This document shows positions 38,225 to 46,232 of a stretch of DNA of 64,000 nucleotides, one piece after another. The DNA is from Nematocida parisii ERTm1 (lineage: Eukaryota; Microsporidia), in NCBI RefSeq assembly GCF_000250985.1, contig NW_013524648.1, positions 1 to 64,000 of the forward strand, read 5' to 3'. The notes beneath the pieces were generated by a model. The model was not told where the DNA came from. It did no database searches and saw nothing but the letters and a program-made list of their open reading frames with translations. The position numbers were made by a program, and so were the translations under genes. Every line of letters starts with the position of its first letter. The stretch's first letter is position 1.

Positions 38225-38816
38225 GACATTTGTCCTCTGAAAATCCCGGGCAAGTACACCAAAAATCTAAAAAATACAAAAATATCCGAAAATCCATAGG
38301 GCCGCACATACAATGGCATTGCATGGAATATAAAATAAACTCTCGCTGGATTGTTATTATTCTTTGTCTGCTGATGCTTAATTCCTTAGTGCACATTTAT
38401 GCCTAGCTATTTTTACATTTATATAAATACTTATATTCACAACACATTTCAGTATATTTACATAAAAATACTCTAAAATTGTCCAATAGAATCCAAAAAC
38501 TCTTCTTTATCGAATACTGCATAGCACAAATCTTCTGATAAGAACACAGCCGATTATAAGAATGAAGCATTTCGGGCTATAATAGAATAATCAGAATTTT
38601 ACTATCCAATAGCAATACTAGGGGATTAAGCTTTAATGAAATATCAACTCTGCTAAAATATTTGAAAATCCCATATAAAATATGCTAAAATATACATGCA
38701 TAAAAAGTAATATGTCTTAATACATTGTTCTTTCTTCTAGCACAGTCTATAAATCTAAGAGTGCAACAAATTTTTGGATACTTGCATATATAACACCGCA
38801 ATAAAAAATTTATCAT
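38225..38816. other. AT-rich spacer
   Basis: No gene supported. A short frame from ATG 38323 encodes a 27-residue hydrophobic peptide only. TTTCGGGCTATAATA at about 38571 is a variant of the recurrent spacer motif. Confidence 0.5.
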
Positions 38817-39875
38817 ATGGCAAAGCAAAACACCAGAAGAGAAAGAAAAGAAAATAACGGTACTCCAGAAAATCTAATTCCCATTGAAGATGGTTCTTCA
38901 ACAGACGAATCTTCCCACGAGGAGTATGAAGCTCTGCAAAAACCAGAAGAAATGGAACTGCACACAGAAAATGTATACAGAATACACGAGCAAATTCAGT
39001 TAGACTGGCCATCCCTAACTGTTTGTATGAAAGAGGAAGAAGGGAGAATTCTAATAGAGCAATCAATTCCTGGCACCTCCCCCTCTATCATCGACTTAGA
39101 AGTGAATCTATCTGGCGACTCTAAAAGAACCATTGCGCCTATAAAGAAAGTGGAAACAGCCTATCAAGCAAACAGAATTCGTGCTAAAAATGACCACGTA
39201 TATACAATCTCTGATCACTCAATAGAAATATATACAACAGGCCTTGTCCCAGTATATAGCAAGGCCATTTTAGGTGGATATGGCATTTCTCTTTATAAAT
39301 CCTGCATATTCTACGGTGATGGTTCATTTGCTGTACAGCAAAAAGACCTTGATGGAAAGCAAATTAATTATATAGACATAAACCAAAAAGAAATATTCAC
39401 AGTTGCCAGTATATCTGAGAATGAAGCCTTTGTGGGCACGCGCGAAGTTAGTTTGGTTGATTTTAGATGCAAGGGAACAAAGTCTTACTTAGTAAATGAG
39501 TGTGATATTAACTCTATAGCATACAATGGAGACAATCTGATTGTTACTGGCGATGATAAAGGAGCACTTCGAATATTTGATATTAGACAGGAGGCACCAA
39601 TGGAGCTTATTCAATTCCATCAGTCCCCAATCAGCCACACTCAGTTCAGTACAAAAGAAGTATTTGCTTCTGCCTCCAGCTGTGAAATTGTTATGTGGGA
39701 CATGTCCTATGAAGAGACTGAAGGCTGGGAGTACCACAAGTACTTAAGCTTTGTGCACCAGGGGCAGGCCTACTATAAAGACTTTGAGTTTATTGCTGAT
39801 GATATAATCATGGCTACATCTGAGAGCGGTTTGTGCATTTTCAGTCCACACACCCATATAGAGCCCTCTAACTGA
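38817..39875 (+). CDS. RRB1: Ribosome-assembly WD40 protein RRB1/GRWD1
   Basis: 352 residues, shorter than yeast Rrb1 (~510) because the acidic N-terminus is reduced. The N-terminal histone-chaperone-type helix is present (YRIHEQIQLDWPSLTVCM), as in Rrb1, MSI1 and HAT2. The final repeats decide for RRB1: IFDIRQEAPMELIQFHQSPISHTQF, VMWDMSYEE, and LSFVHQGQAYYKDFEF...MATSESGLCIFSP, matching the family's LLFVHQG...KE...W.....STA.SG..IF. Rrb1 escorts ribosomal protein L3 to nascent 60S particles in the nucleolus. Confidence 0.82.
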   Translation: MAKQNTRRERKENNGTPENLIPIEDGSSTDESSHEEYEALQKPEEMELHTENVYRIHEQIQLDWPSLTVCMKEEEGRILIEQSIPGTSPSIIDLEVNLSGDSKRTIAPIKKVETAYQANRIRAKNDHVYTISDHSIEIYTTGLVPVYSKAILGGYGISLYKSCIFYGDGSFAVQQKDLDGKQINYIDINQKEIFTVASISENEAFVGTREVSLVDFRCKGTKSYLVNECDINSIAYNGDNLIVTGDDKGALRIFDIRQEAPMELIQFHQSPISHTQFSTKEVFASASSCEIVMWDMSYEETEGWEYHKYLSFVHQGQAYYKDFEFIADDIIMATSESGLCIFSPHTHIEPSN

Positions 39876-40215
39876 ATTTTCGCATAGTATAAATAGATAA
39901 ATGATTATAAAATATATGGATTGGTCGTTTGTGCCCAAAATAGACTTATATTGTTAATCCAGCAAACTTCTAAGTAATTTAGGATGTTTAAGATAAGATG
40001 CAGTTTAGCTTTTCATGTGCATAGTCTATATTTAAACTGGACATTGACTGCTATATACGAAACTCTAAAATAAACTTTAAATTTAATTTATACACAGCAT
40101 GTGCTCAGCTCTCTTTTTCATACACATATAAACTTTGAATACCATGCATACATTCTTAGATTTAATCTGAAAAGTCTTTCTGTCTGTATATCCGAAATGC
40201 AAAAAAGTATTTTTT
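39876..40215. other. AT-rich spacer
   Basis: Short AT-rich spacer between co-directional genes; nothing recognised. Confidence 0.55.
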
Positions 40216-40686
40216 ATGTCAACACCCACTAGACGGAAGCTTATGCGGGATATGAAAAAGTTATTAGAAGAACCACTTGAAAATATATTGGCAGTCCCCA
40301 GTAAAGAAGATATAATGGACTGGCGAGCAGTTATATTTGGCCCAGAGGACACTCCCTTTGAAGATGGAGTATTTGAGCTAAAGCTATCATTCACCGAGTC
40401 CTATCCGCAGCATCCACCAGAGATATCCTTTATATCTGATATGTTCCATCCCAATATATATCCAAATGGGGAACTTTGCCTAGACATTCTTAAGAATAGA
40501 TGGAATTCGGCATATGGAATTGGGCAGGCTCTTCTGTGTATACAGTCTTTGCTTAACGACCCAAATACAAACTCGCCTGCGAACTCAGTTGCATCGAATT
40601 TGTATCTGAATAATTATGTAGAATATACCAGACGGGTACGAAATAGTGTTGAAAAGACTTGGGCAGCAAAGCTAAGCACTAACTAG
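40216..40686 (+). CDS. RAD6: Ubiquitin-conjugating enzyme E2 RAD6/UBC2
   Basis: 156 residues, the E2 core alone without the acidic tail of yeast Rad6. MSTPTRRKLMRDMKKL is the Rad6-type N-terminus. The HPN motif is at 78-80 and the catalytic Cys is at 88 in GELCLDIL. IQSLLNDPNTNSPAN and a final Tyr-Arg-Val-Arg helix follow. The family ubiquitinates PCNA (with RAD18), histone H2B (with BRE1) and N-degron substrates (with UBR1). The Gly-Glu before the Leu-Cys replaces the usual Gly-Ser-Ile. FYV7-like follows 42 bp downstream. Confidence 0.95.
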   Translation: MSTPTRRKLMRDMKKLLEEPLENILAVPSKEDIMDWRAVIFGPEDTPFEDGVFELKLSFTESYPQHPPEISFISDMFHPNIYPNGELCLDILKNRWNSAYGIGQALLCIQSLLNDPNTNSPANSVASNLYLNNYVEYTRRVRNSVEKTWAAKLSTN

Positions 40687-40728
40687 CCCTCTAGTTATTT
40701 CTGCGAAAAGTCTTTCTGCAAAAATAGA

Positions 40729-41088
40729 ATGGCATGGAAATCGCAGAGACAGTATAAAAAGCTGAAGGAGGAAGAAACGGTCAACCGAATAAGAGACGAA
40801 AGCATGAAGGCAGCACTTGCGGAAGAGAAAATAGAAATAAAAGAAGAAGAGGCGCCAAAAAAAGAAAAGACAACAAAGCTTGACGAGATTCACAAAGAAA
40901 ACTTGCGAAAAAGGGAGGAGAGGCAGAAAGAGCTAGAAAGAATCAACAAAATCCGAGAAAAGAAGCAAAGGGAGAGAGAAGAATGGAAGAAGAAATTCAA
41001 CAGACGCACAAAAAAAGGACAAATCCCACTAGGTCCACGCATAAATTATTTATACCAAAAAATACAAGACATGAAAAAGAACAACTAG
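40729..41088 (+). CDS. Fyv7/TAP26-like ribosome biogenesis protein
   Basis: 119 residues, almost entirely a charged single helix or coiled coil (Lys/Glu/Arg rich). The C-terminal RRTKKGQIPLGPRINYLYQKI matches the conserved tail of Fyv7/TAP26 proteins (KxTxKGQP..G..I..LL.KI), nucleolar factors for early 18S rRNA processing. The N-terminal W-K-S-Q-R-x-Y-K-K also fits. It is co-directional with RAD6, 42 bp downstream. Identity depends on the C-terminal motif. Confidence 0.6.
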   Translation: MAWKSQRQYKKLKEEETVNRIRDESMKAALAEEKIEIKEEEAPKKEKTTKLDEIHKENLRKREERQKELERINKIREKKQREREEWKKKFNRRTKKGQIPLGPRINYLYQKIQDMKKNN

Positions 41089-41810
41089 TCCAAATAAAAG
41101 GCTATAATATAAAAGAAAAGAGTAAAAACAAAACATAAAAAGAGCCTGTATTGAAATAAGGCCATGAATAGGCTGCATTTATATGCGTAAATAATAAATT
41201 TCTTGATTATTTAGAAGTGACTTTTATCTATTTTCTTTATACTATGAATTATTCTTCTATGTATTGTATTGTTTTCTTTTTATCTTGTTATGCCTGTAAT
41301 AATAGATGTGCGTAACTCAATGTATTCTTGTATGGTAGAAATTTAATTAATTACTGTATAAATATACTGAAATGTTTCAGAGCGCTCTTTCTATATTTGG
41401 TTTTTCTTATTGATTACGCATTAAATATCTTTTTTATGTATATTTATATGAATTGTAACCTTTTGTATTATTTCAGACTGAAAATAAATCTAATGCCTTC
41501 ATTTTAATTTTCAGTGTGTTTTTTAAAGTAGAGACTTTTATATTTCAGAATATTTTATTATTTATACAGGCACATTCACACAAACACAGCAATTACTCTG
41601 CAAAAAGAAGAAGTAAATGAAAAAACCACCCACCTTGTTTGAATAAAAGGAATTACCAAGTATCCAGATATAGTATTCTATTAATAAACTGTTTATCAAT
41701 TAAAAAGCATATTATATGGATTAGATGTTATATCTAAATTGGTATTTGCTGCATATAATGATTAGAAACTATATAGAACTTCTTTTTGTATAAAATTCAT
41801 TTTATTTTAT
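41089..41810. other. AT-rich spacer between convergent genes
   Basis: 722 bp with no gene. ATATGCGTAAATAATAAATTTC near 41183 is a weak relative of the palindromic element. Nothing else stands out. Confidence 0.55.
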
Positions 41811-43148
41811 TTACTTTCCAGCGCATATAGTTAGGTCTATTTTGGGCATAGAAGAAAGCCCAAAAGACTTGGCTATTTTGTTGAGTTCTATTTTTGATGC
41901 ATCAAACACCTTTTTTAGTTTATGCCCTGCGTATGCCTGTAAATATCCCTTCAGGGCATCTTTTGCGTCTCTTTCTAAGTAGTAGTTTGAGCTAATTGTT
42001 TTTATAAAATGCTCTGAAATATCTTTGGGCTCATTGAATGTGAGTTCGTCTACCTCTACCCCAAGATGTTTTAGATACTGAATGAAAATCCGCTCATGTG
42101 GTAATAAAAACATAAGGGCTTCTCCGTGCGCGCCAGCTCTAGCAGTTCTTCCCACTCGGTGGATGTATTCTTTTGGGTCTGTGGGCGGATCGTACTGAAC
42201 AATCCATCTTACGTTAGGAATGTCCAGCCCACGTGCTGCCACATCAGTGCTAAAAAGTATTTTAATTTTTCCTTCGCAGAACTCATCAAATACTTTTGCT
42301 CTTCTGTCCTGCTTTACCCCGCTGTGGAGAACACCAGCACTGAATCCAAGAAGAGAAAAGAGCTCTCCATGGAACATAACAGAAGCACACGTTGAAAAGA
42401 ACACAATCACCTTCTCTTCAGTTCTTTTTAAGAAAGAAAAGAGAAGAGAAAACCTCTTGTCTTCTGGGCACGTTACAAAGGACTGCTTTAGCCCCTCTGC
42501 TGTTATTTTGTCGTCGATTTTTACCTGCACTTTTTTATATCTTTTTGATAGCCAGGATCTGCAGAGAACATTGTCCGTGTTTGTTGCACTGAACATAAGT
42601 GTTTGCCTCTTCTTTGGAAGATACGTTAAAATCTCTGACATGTCCTTTTCAAATCCTATGTCTAATATCCTGTCTGATTCGTCAAGGACTGCCATCTCTA
42701 TTTTCTGTAGAGAAAGGCCGGATTTAAGATGGTCTAAAAGTCTTCCAGGAGTACACACAAGAATTGCACACCCCTTTTTCATCTGTTCTAATTCATCTGC
42801 CTTTTTAGTTCCCCCTACAAAAAGAACCGTTCGAATCCCAGGATACTCTGCAAAGAGCTTCTGCGACACACGAGATGTTTGCATCGCAAGCTCTCTTGTT
42901 GGTGCTATTACTAGCACTTTAGGAATCTTTACTTCTTTTTCTGGAATAAGCTTCTCAGCTGCAGGAATTAAAAATGAAAGAGTCTTCCCAGACCCAGTGT
43001 TTGCAATCCCCAAAAGATCACGCCCTTTAATTGCATAGGGAATGGCTTGCTGTTGTATTTCTGTTAGCTTGGTTATTTCCATCTTTTTCAGTTGCTTTCT
43101 AATACTTCTTGATATAAACGGTGAGTCCTTTTTCATATTTACTGCCAT
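41811..43148 (-). CDS. HAS1: DEAD-box RNA helicase HAS1
   Basis: 445 residues. The helicase core is complete: Q motif FISRSIRKQL.KM.I.K.TEIQQQAIP, motif I ANTGSGKT (49-56), Ia PTRELA, GG, TPGRLLDHL, motif II reading DESD (156-159) instead of DEAD, SAT, and ARGLDIPNVRWIVQYDPPTDPKEYIHRVGRTARAG with QYDPP characteristic of HAS1/DBP4-type enzymes. The C-terminal AKDALKGYLQAYAGHKLKKVFDASKI..NKIAKSFG is the HAS1 signature. HAS1 acts in the nucleolus releasing snoRNAs and in 40S/60S assembly. The Ala to Ser change in motif II is unusual for this subfamily. Confidence 0.88.
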   Translation of the reverse strand: MAVNMKKDSPFISRSIRKQLKKMEITKLTEIQQQAIPYAIKGRDLLGIANTGSGKTLSFLIPAAEKLIPEKEVKIPKVLVIAPTRELAMQTSRVSQKLFAEYPGIRTVLFVGGTKKADELEQMKKGCAILVCTPGRLLDHLKSGLSLQKIEMAVLDESDRILDIGFEKDMSEILTYLPKKRQTLMFSATNTDNVLCRSWLSKRYKKVQVKIDDKITAEGLKQSFVTCPEDKRFSLLFSFLKRTEEKVIVFFSTCASVMFHGELFSLLGFSAGVLHSGVKQDRRAKVFDEFCEGKIKILFSTDVAARGLDIPNVRWIVQYDPPTDPKEYIHRVGRTARAGAHGEALMFLLPHERIFIQYLKHLGVEVDELTFNEPKDISEHFIKTISSNYYLERDAKDALKGYLQAYAGHKLKKVFDASKIELNKIAKSFGLSSMPKIDLTICAGK

Positions 43149-43847
43149 AAAACTAAAACTGCTCAGCAGAAAAATCTAGCTCAAATATTTTCACACAGAA
43201 ACAAAATATAAAAGAAGACTGCCAGAATTTCTTATTAAACACAAAACATCACCGAATTCTCTAAATAATTCTTCCTGACCATCAAATACAACACACTCCA
43301 TTATATTTCGAGATGTATTTAATAATAGACAAAATGTTTGTTATATCAATCACTTTCGAATTTTCAAAATATTTCGGGTTATATTCTTCTTATGGCCATA
43401 TGTGATGCTCTTTCAACAAATAATAATATTTTTTCTTACTTCTCATGCATGCTAGTAAAAATCAATAATCTTCAACTAAATTTAGTCATATGTAAGTATA
43501 GTAGCCGAATGGGCAATTTCTATTAAATTATATATAACAAAAATATTACTCTGGTGCTTTTAACTAATTTACTATTCAGGTGTTTATATGGGTTTATTAA
43601 CTAGAATTGCCTGTTTACCATAATATTAGTAATGATTTAGCTTTTAGGCCGAATCATTTGCTCTATTGCAATAGCAATTCTCTATTTATAATAGGTATGT
43701 GATTATATATATCAATACTAAAAGAAACTAGAGGCTTTTATAGTAAATCCGCAAAGACACCAATGCAATTTAAAACGCATAGTGTTTCATAAGTGATGGT
43801 TTTATGTTTGTTTACTTTGTATATAGTGCCTTGTGTCTGGTGTTTTC
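43149..43847. other. AT-rich spacer (divergent promoters)
   Basis: No gene. One TTTCGGGTTATATTC at 43372-43386 is a copy of the recurrent spacer motif. A 62-residue plus frame (43338-43526) has no protein-like pattern. Confidence 0.55.
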
Positions 43848-44810
43848 ATGTATTCTCCACCCACCCCAGAAGAGATTAATGAAAGACAGGATCTGTTCAG
43901 GCAGTTTCTAGAAGGACACCCAGAGCCAGTGATTGAAGGCCCAAAGAAAGAAGCAATTGAGAAAGTTTTTTTCTTCAATGACCAGCAGTTCAGCGAAGTG
44001 TGTGAAGACCTAAAGGAAGAAATATTAAGAAGAAAAAACAATGGAACCATTGAGTTCATTCCAAAGTATTCCCTAAAAAGAAACACCATTAGAGAGCAGA
44101 TTTCACTGCTTGAAGAGGAAGAATTAAAGTCCTTAGTAGAAGACACATACCTAGTGCTTAAACATAAGAACGCAAAATCCCCAGAAGATGAGCTGCCCTG
44201 TCTAAATTCACTCGTCCAGAGTCTGGAAGAAATCATAGGAAAAAATACCAGCACATATAAAGGAACGGTTAACAACCAGAACTCACCATCCGCGATAATC
44301 ATTGCTGTGGAAAAGCTAAGAAAAGATCTGGAAATAGAGGCGGCGGCAGAAGGAAAGATAGAAATACTTTTGAACATGATTGATAAGCAGACTTCTGACC
44401 TAGCCACACAAGAGCTACTGGACTCTGCACACGCACAGTTGAAAATTATTAAAACCCAAAAACAAGCTATGGCAACAGAAATTCTTACGCTTAAAAATGA
44501 GATTAACGACATGCACATTGAAAGAGACATGGAAACCGAAACCACTGCGTATGAAGACACTGTGGATAGTGTAGTAGAAAGGATTACCTCGCACTTCTAC
44601 GAGATAGAGTATATTCTATCTAATAACGGAGGTGCAGGCCTCTCTAAATGCCTTGATCTTTTGAACAAAGAAAGAGAAACACTTTTAACTCTGTCATCTA
44701 CGAAAGAGATTAAAGATCTGGGTAACATACCAAAAACACTATCTGAAAAGGATCTACTGCCAAAGATAGCAGAGTACTATTCTGCAGTTTTAACACTCTT
44801 CCCTAATTAA
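43848..44810 (+). CDS. Spa2-homology-domain protein (polarisome/GIT-like)
   Basis: 320 residues from ATG 43848; the frame upstream starts with GTG. Residues ~30-105 resemble two tandem Spa2 homology repeats: EAIEKVFFFNDQQFSEVCEDLKEEILRR, then KRNTIREQISLLEEEELKSLVEDTYLVLKHK, matching the A..KL..L....F..L..DV..EL.RR pattern with a KRN..R linker. The remainder is helical with a coiled coil (~190-230, ILTLKNEINDMHIERDME). In fungi Spa2/Sph1 scaffold formin and MAPK at growth tips. Only the domain pattern supports the call; microsporidia lack hyphal growth, so a cytoskeleton role with the nearby RHO GTPase is speculation. Confidence 0.5.
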   Translation: MYSPPTPEEINERQDLFRQFLEGHPEPVIEGPKKEAIEKVFFFNDQQFSEVCEDLKEEILRRKNNGTIEFIPKYSLKRNTIREQISLLEEEELKSLVEDTYLVLKHKNAKSPEDELPCLNSLVQSLEEIIGKNTSTYKGTVNNQNSPSAIIIAVEKLRKDLEIEAAAEGKIEILLNMIDKQTSDLATQELLDSAHAQLKIIKTQKQAMATEILTLKNEINDMHIERDMETETTAYEDTVDSVVERITSHFYEIEYILSNNGGAGLSKCLDLLNKERETLLTLSSTKEIKDLGNIPKTLSEKDLLPKIAEYYSAVLTLFPN

Positions 44811-45241
44811 TACGCTAATACCCAAACTAAACAGCTAAATATTAGAGAATACGCCATCTTAGGCTTACAACGATTCAAAAAAGAATTTTCTCTGCTCGCT
44901 GGGCTTTTCATCAATAAATAATTTCTCGTTTATAAAACCATAGTTTAAGTGGTTCTAAGATTATTCTGATCAATATTACGTGTTTTCTAAACTGTGATGC
45001 GTGGTAAAAATAAAAAATGTTCTAGTTTTACACCTACCATACTTCACAGTATTTTTATTGCATTTTTCTCATTTTATTAGAATATACATTTCTAGCTATA
45101 GATTTTAAAATATAGATAGAGTGTTAATATTTCATAGATTGCTGTGATAAGTATATACACAGTATGCTGCATGTAATAAATTATGTTTTATATTATATAT
45201 TCTGTACTGTACTTTTTCTTTTTTATTTGTAAATTTCTTGC
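44811..45241. other. AT-rich spacer
   Basis: No gene or element recognised. Confidence 0.55.
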
Positions 45242-45991
45242 ATGCCAAATAATGAGAAGACAGAAAGCGATGAATACAGCGAGATAGATCAAAGTACAAT
45301 GGAAGAGAATGCAACACAAGAACTGATAAATAACATGCAATCCGGAAAAAGGAGGCTACAAGAGGACAGGTCATTTATCCAAGATGCCACAGAAAAAGCA
45401 GATATGTACTACAAAAAGCTTAAAGAGGGAGAAAGTGTTCCAACTTTCTATTTAAACCTACCGTGTCCGCAGTGTGGCTGTCAAACAAACGGGCATGGCC
45501 AGAAGCACAGATTAGAAAGAAAGTGCCGAGTATGCCTTCTGACTTTCCAGCTAGACACTTGGCTAATGCATATTTTACGGTATAAAACCCCACTAAAACA
45601 CATACTTGATCGCTCCCTTGGAAAAATAATAGGCTCACTTAAAGTACTAAAAGAGCCAGATACTATTCCAAAGAAAAATTTAGAAAAAAAGATCCAAGAA
45701 GCAACAAATGAACTTGCTGAGAAGAATAGAGAACTAAGCGAAATCGGAAATAGCCTTAAGAAAGAGCTGGATGCAGTGAAGGCAGAAGTAGAGGAATTAT
45801 ATGCAGAGTCTAAGCGGTACAAAACGGAACTAGCTCAAATGAAGTCAGATATTAATAGAACAGCTCAAACAAGCAGTGCGGTAAAACCAGGCGTAAGTCC
45901 GAAAGCAGCTAGCAAAAAAGCACAGGCACCAACACATGCCATTTCTCCGGTTAAAAAGAGCCATGCCTCTAAAGAACAACCTGAAAAATAA
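45242..45991 (+). CDS. Zinc-ribbon/coiled-coil protein, unknown
   Basis: 249 residues, not recognised. An acidic N-terminus is followed by a likely zinc-binding segment at ~80-101 (CPQCGCQTNGHGQKHRLERKCRVC: CxxC then CxxC, plus histidines). A helical stretch precedes a long coiled coil (~140-200, LEKKIQEATNELAEKNRELSEIG...). The C-terminal ~40 residues are basic and low in complexity (VSPKAASKKAQAPTHAISPVKK). CxxC spacing around a short loop resembles zinc-ribbon RNA or DNA adaptors, but no family could be named. Confidence 0.6.
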   Translation: MPNNEKTESDEYSEIDQSTMEENATQELINNMQSGKRRLQEDRSFIQDATEKADMYYKKLKEGESVPTFYLNLPCPQCGCQTNGHGQKHRLERKCRVCLLTFQLDTWLMHILRYKTPLKHILDRSLGKIIGSLKVLKEPDTIPKKNLEKKIQEATNELAEKNRELSEIGNSLKKELDAVKAEVEELYAESKRYKTELAQMKSDINRTAQTSSAVKPGVSPKAASKKAQAPTHAISPVKKSHASKEQPEK

Positions 45992-46232
45992 AAATTAGTC
46001 ATAAGATATATGAATAAAATCATTCTGTTTTTGTGTATATAATAATTTTTTTCGAAATATCCCAAAATAACCTAAAATATTTTTATATAGGTGTGAATAG
46101 AAATTATTTCTGGTTTTTTTCGGGTTATATCTATACTTAATTGTGCGGTTCTATATGTGTTCAGTTTGGTATAACACCTTTAATTAATGGCTTGCCGTTT
46201 TTTTATATTTAACTGATGGTAGGTTTATTTGT

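Noticed and set aside
38212-38406. 64-residue frame with hydrophobic tail
   Set aside because: Begins with GTG inside the MKT1 stop region; only 27 residues remain from the first ATG.
42220-43038. 272-residue plus-strand frame
   Set aside because: Antisense to HAS1, which has all helicase motifs.
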